DNA from: Primulina eburnea
Taxonomy: Eukaryota; Streptophyta; Magnoliopsida; Lamiales; Gesneriaceae
Reading direction: 5' to 3'
Assembly: GCF_022965805.1 (NCBI RefSeq)
Contig: NC_133102.1
Coordinates: 4,906,885 to 4,970,884 of the forward strand
Length of the DNA: 64,000 nt
The position numbers and the translations under genes are program-made. This document shows, one piece after another, positions 57,630 through 64,000 of this stretch; the stretch's first letter is position 1; each line of letters starts with the position of its first letter. The notes under the pieces were generated by a model. The model was not told the origin of the DNA. It ran no database searches and worked only from the letters and a program-made list of their open reading frames with translations.

Positions 57630-58087
57630 TCAAAATTTCGTTACCATATATTATCTATGTCCGTATTAGTTGACAGTTTGTGTTTGGAAAAATCTTGGAT
57701 CGTTTCGTGTCAAAAAGGATGTCCGTTTTATGGCGAAGGATCGATATATAATATATATGCTCGTTTATCGTTTAATTTGTTCCTTAATTACATCAAAAGG
57801 AGATCGAGCTCACAAGAATTCCAGGCCGGTATCCTACATCTTACCGAGTCCATCTTCAAGCTTGCATCACCAAATTGACACAAAGTTCTAGTTAGTGTTC
57901 AGTATTCAGGGTTCGGATTTCGTACTTTGCAAGAACACATGGGGTTGCTATTCAAGAAATCCAGCCGAGTATTGGGGAGGAGCAAGGGGGTTTGGTTACT
58001 GTTGGAGAAGTCATAAAATTCAAAACAAATGGAAAATTCTTGGCGAGCTGTTGAACTCTTGTATAAAATTCATGTTTCAATTACAGA
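57630..58087. other. Convergent spacer between the PMEI and SRD2 genes
   Basis: 3' UTRs of both genes. Short frames here have no family signal. Confidence 0.6.
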
Positions 58088-61000
58088 CTATTCGTGATAA
58101 TAATCATAAACAGAGAAATCGGTATAGAGCAGAGTTCCATTTTCATAGTGAAGCATGTAATAACAAACATCACAAAAATAGCATGGATTCAACGGTGCCC
58201 ATTTGTCATCCACAGTCACCTTCTGCGCCTGGTAAATTTTGCAAACAGAGCATTTCCTGCAACGGTACTTGGTTTGAAATGTCATGAGTGGATAAGCTGC
58301 TTGATTTTGTACATCCTCAGAATGTATCAACCTCATATCCCGTATAACAAACACGTGCTTACAATCGCCCTGAGGGCACCAAAATTCAATCGTTATGTCA
58401 TTACGATGCTTATACTAAGCCACTATGCTATGTTATCCCTCGCAAATAGAAAATATGAAAGTTAATAAAGAAAGATAAATGTACCTGATGGCAGTAGAGA
58501 TATCCAGCCCCAATTTGAAACATCAAGTCAAAGAATCTAATATTTTGCATGTGACAGGCCCTCAACTGTGGCAGAGGCAACCGCCGTTTGTTTTCGTCGC
58601 CCAAGAGGGCCTTTTGCTTCTGTTGCAGTTCACCAGAAAAAATGGATTCCCATTTATCAAGGGCCTCATTCTTTGAGTTTTGAAGCCAATCAAGTATGGG
58701 CATACTGTAGTCTATGGCCGAGGGCCCCCTCATGTCATTGTAAAATACATCCTACAAACATGTAATATTGAAATTAATAACCAGATATGCTCATTGAGAA
58801 ACATAGCAAAGGCATTTCCATTAGATTAATGAATTTACTTCTATAAAGAAGTATCCTGAAGGATTGTACCGTCCCGCCTTATCCATTATCTCATCTGTCA
58901 AACAGTAGATTTTATCTTTTACGTCTGTCAACAATTGCCGTCCTAGAACCAGAAACTCTTGAGTCTGATATTGTTACAAAAAGCCATTAGTTGCTACCAG
59001 CGAGTAATATCAGTCAAAAAATATGAAACTAAAACAGAACGAGTAATCAAATGTTACAAGCTTCATAAGCGTATACTTGTTTTTAAGTCTATAGTGCCTT
59101 AACATATCACAGAGAAACAAACTTTAAGGACAATTGAAAAACTGCTCTAAAAAATCTTAGGACCCAAATCAACATAACAATCAAGTAGTCTGGAGAGTAC
59201 AAACAGTACAACTACTGCTCTCAGCCAATAGCAGAATAGTTCAAAGATGGGCAAATATCATTACTCAGCAGCAATAAAAACTTGAATTCGTGCCTTTGAA
59301 GACATACTTATCCCTATAAATTAAAAATCATGGAGCTTTCGACTCCTAGTTCCACAACTGTAGCTTAACTCTATACTGTTGAGTTGTTGAAATTGAGGGA
59401 GAAAATCAGGCTCAGTTTCTTTAAATAATATGAGCAAAAACTTCTTAGTTGGCTTCTTTTGGCACTTTAATTTACAGTCACTACTTTTTTTCATTTTTAA
59501 CAGCTGACCATCCTTACATTCGACCATTTTCCATTTCAAATTTCTGTACTCAATTAATTTTAATTAAACAATTTTGGATGTGGATTACATGATATAACTC
59601 TATCGTATTCATAAAACATTACGACAATCAAATACTGCCATCTAAAACTTTAAAGAAAGGGAAAAATGTCATTAATGCATATGATATGATAAGAAAATAT
59701 TCAATACGATAATTTTCAGGCTCCACATCAATATGATCATTTTTGTTAAAAATACAATGATCGATGGATAATGGTCAGTTGTGCAATAATTTGGAAATCA
59801 TGCTCAAGCATTCTTTTAAAGATACAAGCTAGCAAAGTGCTACTATATATTATCTTTATCATACAAGATTTTATCAGATAAAATACTGTTGTGAATCACT
59901 GCAATTCGCATAGTACTTTAGCAAACTATAAACTTTAGGCAGGTCATAATAGTGCAAATTGTCACTCTTGCGCACATAATGCTGCAATTTTTAATCTGCC
60001 CAGATTGTAGAAATACCCAAAAATTTACTAAATTATATATTTAATCATACATTTTGCAATTTGGCTCACTCATAATCTCATGTGAGTACCACCAATAATC
60101 AAGATCCAAAAAAAAAATCAAATTAATCACGATAAACACAATCAATTCCTCTGCGGTGCTCCCTGTATCACCAAAGGGAAATGTAGGAGATAAAACAAAA
60201 GGAATCATTACTTATGCAACCGACATTCAGGTTATAGGCAATGGAGATTCATTAAAAGGAGCAAAAGTATAAAGTCGACAGACAGCATCACAACACGAGA
60301 GAATGCCTAGTAGATCATTCTCACAAATATTATTACTGATTTGCCTGTTGATATTATGTTAAGATAAATACATGATACACAGTTCAACGATGTTCAGAAT
60401 GTATGAAGATAATATAATAGAGTATCGACCTCCATGCATTTAACTTCATTCCTACTTCAGACACAGAGAAGGAAACAGTAACTTACCTTCAATGTAGTTC
60501 GTTTGTTATGGTAAACCTCCAAACACAGCACGACCTCAGGAAAATCCACTGGTTTATTACCACAGGTGTCTGACGGCCTAACCTGCCAAGCGTTTCAAAC
60601 ATCCATAAAATAACAAGAACAGCTGATTTTGCAATTAAAGGATGGAAATATCACTCGGATGGACATAATCATTCACTGGTTTTCAATTAAGGAATCAAGT
60701 AAAGCATAATACAACAAACAGCATACGGAAAAGTTTACGGACGATGAAAGATGATGAGGTTGATCTTGAAGCTTTTGTGGAAAATGCAATTAATTAAGCG
60801 GTGCTTAATTAATTGCATTTTCCACAAAAGCTTCAAGATCAAATTATTAAGCGGTGCTTAATTAATTGCATTTTCCACAAAAGCTTCAAGATCAAATTGC
60901 ATTTTCCACAAAAGCTTCAAGATCAACCTCATCATCTTTCATCGTCGGTAAACTTTTCCGGCTTAATTTTCACAAGAAAAGGAGATTCAGAAAAAATTCT

Positions 61001-63781
61001 GTGCTCAATACCGTATGAACCAAAATGTACATATTAACAAGCACAGTCAAAATATGGACCAACAACATAGGCATCAAAGACCCTCACTGTCTTTGATTAG
61101 CTTTCACAGCTTTGGCAGGTGCAACAGTAATTAATAACTAAAGAATGAGAACATTTTTTTGTGAGAAATGAGGACAAATCAAAAAGGGCACTGACCGCAA
61201 TCTTATGTTTGAATTTTAATGTTTCGAGAATGGTTTTGGAAGATTAAAGTATATTTGCCGTTGCTTTACAAGGAGACGACCTTTACTCTGCATAAATTTG
61301 GAGAAAGAACTAAGAGGGTATATACGAATGGGTTTGAGGATGCAAAAGGTTGTTTGGAGAAAAGGAAATGAATTTGGGAAATGAAAAACAATCATTGAGT
61401 AGATTTCCAGATTAGGTTTTCTTGGAATAACAGAGCAGTAATATATTTTTTAGATGAGTATGAAACTTGCTAATGTATCGCCAACATTTTGATTCATGTG
61501 TAGTTAGTATTTTATGCTTTGCTCTGCCGGAAACAGTAAAGAAGACAGCAGTTATCTTTACCGAAGAAGGTATTAACGACACGTCAAACTGAAGCGGAAA
61601 AGATATACAAATGTTGTCCAGAAGAGCTGTTAGCCAACTGAGATACTATGCAAAAGAGACAGAACAAGCATATAAAATATTCTGACGAGACATGACTTTG
61701 TAATGGCTAGTTTTTGTTGTCCTATTCTAATGGCTATATTACTAATGACTAATTTCTGGATGCACGTACGCACCATTCAAAAACAATCTTAATGCTCGAA
61801 AAACCAAAAGAATTGATTGAAGTATTGAAATCATTTCTCAAAATATTATTGCAATCCAAAAGCAAGAGCGGAAACAACAGAAAAACAAGCATACAATATC
61901 TCATCGCCTTCTTCAAAACCTAGATCAAGGAACATCTTTAGAACTTGAGAGTTCAATCGATTGATGAGCAAACCATTTATACACCATAGATAAAAATATT
62001 AGATTAACTAAGTGTGGCTTACAGTAGTGAGGTGGTTTATAAATGTAATACCAGATAATGGTTGTCTAAGCTATATACTAATAGTCCAGTCTCGTAAATT
62101 CTTAAGAAATGATTTAGGTAGTAGAAACGAGGATCATGTAAATGCTCGCATAGAGTGTTGTCTTTGCGTCGAGCTGTGTACATCTCGGGCCATGGCAGTC
62201 GGTAATATTCAAGATCATTGATGATTCCTTCCGGTAGGAAATAGGGATGAAAAAAAAGATTATCTTGCTCATGAAAGGCTTTATTCTTGAAACTCTATAA
62301 ATGCTCCTATATTTTACATTCATGTTGCTCTTCATTTCTCTATTCTACTCAACCGGTCAAGATATTTTAAATATGCATACAGCGGAGATAGTTATCAATG
62401 CCTCTACAATCTCTATTTTATTTTGAATAATAAGTGTCTACTTAAATAATTTTACATCTATCATTTCTTGACCTGGGTTATTTTCTTGCTGCTATACCAC
62501 TGATAGTCATGAGAACTAAGCTCCAATCGTGGAGTCCTAGCAACTGGTACCGAGAAGTGCTCCTTACAGAAATCAATACTAGCTCTGAACTAAAGACCAA
62601 GAAGTATGCTTTATGAATAGAATTTTTCGAATTTAATTTCCAATCTCATGAAAACATTTACAGTAACTAAGAGGGGGAAATTAATTTCAAGAAAATACAG
62701 AATTTTAAGCACAAAACTGCAATATATAAAAATCATTTTGCCTACATCCTTCTTTCATTGCAAAAAAAAAGGTGAGGGGTGACATTATGTTTTAATTAAT
62801 TTATGTTTTGTGATCATCAAGTTTCCAACAACTCTATCTAGATGTTGCAGGACTGAGAGTGTAAAAAATGATATTTGTGTGCAACAAACCTTAGCTGAAA
62901 CACTTGCAGATTTCAATGATCTTATCATCTCAACTTTCTTTGTGAGTGTTCCACAGTCAGGGGCCTTGGAACTACCACTGAATAAATATAAAAGAGAAAC
63001 AGCTTCAGCCTAAAATGCAGGAAGGGATGGTATATCTAAACTAGCATGGAAGTCTTATAAAGATTTCCGGATAGGTATACTTGAATGAATGTAGTCTCAC
63101 GGATGCTTTATCTTCTTCTTGTTTCTGTTTAATTCTAGCGAGCTGCTCCACCTTTGCAATGCAGCTCTCCTGATAGGAAATGCATAAAGATTGAGCTTAA
63201 GAAGAAAAATATTAGCTGAACACTAAAACATGAATTTGTACATCAAGAGAGTTGCTATTATCGCCACGTCTCCTCTTCTTTATCTTCCCTGTAGGTTTTT
63301 CATTTGATTTGATGCAGTCAGAATCTCTACGAGGAACAACTGAAGATTCAACTGGAACAACTGCCAGCATATCTGCCTCTAATCTTTGAGGACAAGCATG
63401 CTCAAGGCTTGATACACCATTATCATCTGTTATCCTGAAAAAATCATAGTAATAACCAGATATATCTAAGGTACCAAATCTCTATTTGATAATGAAGCAA
63501 GTAATGGAGATGCTAAATATGAAAAATATGGCATATTGTCAATTATAAGATCAATCTAAGTTTGTTCAAATGACCTCAGACTCGAATTCTCGTCCGTATC
63601 TTGTGACGTGTATACGGTCAACTCACCACCCTGTGGTCATCACGCATAAGAATGTCAGGCACTGAATAGGTAGGCCAAACAGTAAAACAAAAAAAAAACT
63701 TCAGAGCAGTTTACCTTGAAAGCTTCTTCAAATGCCATATTGACTAACTCATCCTCACTTATTATTTTGAGTTCATCAACC
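58088..63781 (-). CDS. SRD2: snRNA-activating protein complex subunit 3 (SRD2/SNAP50), 3' nine exons; 5' end outside window
   Basis: Exons (minus strand): 63781-63715, 63630-63575, 63434-63242, 63169-63081, 62977-62890, 60582-60487, 58964-58839, 58751-58485, 58369-58088. All junctions are in phase and give 420 visible residues. The C-terminal half is the SNAPc50 family: [20 protein letters not shown], then a zinc-binding region with [20 protein letters not shown] and [15 protein letters not shown]. SNAPc binds the upstream element of snRNA promoters and recruits Pol II or Pol III. In Arabidopsis the gene is SRD2 (At1g28560), needed for snRNA transcription and cell proliferation. The donor at 63081 was chosen over a GTGAG 20 bp earlier because only it keeps phase with the next exon (HSFNGSS). 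Confidence 0.9.
58965..60486. other. Long intron of SRD2
   Basis: 1.5 kb of intron. No inserted gene or recognised mobile element. Confidence 0.7.
60583..62889. other. 2.3-kb intron of SRD2 containing a nested palindrome
   Basis: Contains the inverted-repeat cluster at 60726-60960. The remainder shows no gene. Confidence 0.7.
60726..60960. repeat. Nested palindrome with three inverted copies of one arm
   Basis: The left arm (60726-60798) starts CGGAAAAGTTTACGG and runs to GCAATTAATTAAG. Its reverse complement ends the structure (60899-60960, ending AAACTTTTCCG) with one mismatch near the tip. Between them two further partial reverse copies occur (60803-60840 and 60856-60893), each carrying TTTTCCACAAAAGCTTCAAG. 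They are separated by the spacer AAGCGGTGCTT. Confidence 0.9.
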
Positions 63782-64000
63782 CTTTTAAAGGCATAGATTT
63801 CAGACATCAGGCGCTTAACTCAGAGTAATAATGAAATATTCACGAGAAACAAGCACATGTGCATTAGTGCAAGGATAATGTTAACTAGTTATCTTGGAAA
63901 CTACAGTTTCTTAATTAGTTCTTCAAATAAAAGAAAAAAGCTCGATGTTAGCACAACTCCTGTTTTCCTCCATGCGTTTGTAAACTAAAAAAACAATGGA

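Noticed and set aside
58094..58765. Several plus-strand frames
   Set aside because: Antisense to the SRD2 zinc-finger exons.
60813..61037. 74-codon frame with repeated peptide blocks
   Set aside because: Generated by the nested palindrome copies; no independent support.
63101..63169. SRD2 exon ending at the GTGAG donor at 63101
   Set aside because: It would put a stop at the junction with the next exon; the donor at 63081 keeps phase.

Overview
The window is nuclear DNA of a flowering plant. Genes have many short exons with GT-AG introns, the spaces between genes are AT-rich, and plant-only families are present (PPR, mTERF, GAUT, PMEI, NRPD4/NRPE4, SRD2). A dispersed repeat built on the palindrome GTGAGACGGTCTCAC occurs at least nine times. 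I associate that repeat with asterids of the order Lamiales, but the placement is inference. No bacterial operon, CRISPR array, rRNA or tRNA gene was recognised.

Layout, left to right: a Ty1/copia retrotransposon on the minus strand whose visible gag-pol frame is fully open (1-3677); the 3' part of an AAA-ATPase gene (3904-8408, +) that probably has this element in an intron and carries a solo LTR in a later intron; a non-autonomous Helitron (9198-10132); a decayed OSCA/CSC1 channel remnant (10968-11869); an intronless PPR gene (12972-15251, -); a THA8-like short PPR gene (16308-18167, +); a pectate lyase (19113-20786, +); a kinase-less GUB_WAK-domain protein (20995-22142, -); mTERF4/BSM/RUG2 (22708-24282, -); about 6 kb of repeat-rich intergenic DNA (second probable Helitron); a C2-VASt-C2-GRAM-VASt protein (30377-35693, +); a 2.9-kb Mutator-like element with 0.4-kb inverted ends and an inverted array of about 150-bp repeats (37568-40455); NRPD4/NRPE4 (40805-43758, +); a small two-exon gene for a secreted eight-cysteine peptide (45148-45998, +); ATP-dependent phosphofructokinase (46473-49347, -); a hAT-type miniature element with a perfect 8-bp target duplication (49974-50346); a GAUT4-like galacturonosyltransferase (51824-55457, +); a PMEI-family inhibitor (57084-57629, +); and the 3' part of the snRNA-activating complex gene SRD2/SNAPc3 (58088-63781, -), with a nested palindrome in one of its introns.

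The genes do not form one pathway. Several act on RNA production or organelle RNA (PPR, THA8-like, mTERF4, NRPD4, SRD2). Another loose set acts on pectin (pectate lyase, GUB_WAK protein, GAUT, PMEI). Spliced gene models were built by hand from GT-AG sites and protein continuity. In every complete model the summed exon length is a multiple of three. Functional names rest on recognised motifs, without database searches. The least expected items are the cysteine-rich peptide gene, the inverted-array MULE, the nested palindrome at 60726-60960, and the transposon insertions whose target duplications can be read directly.
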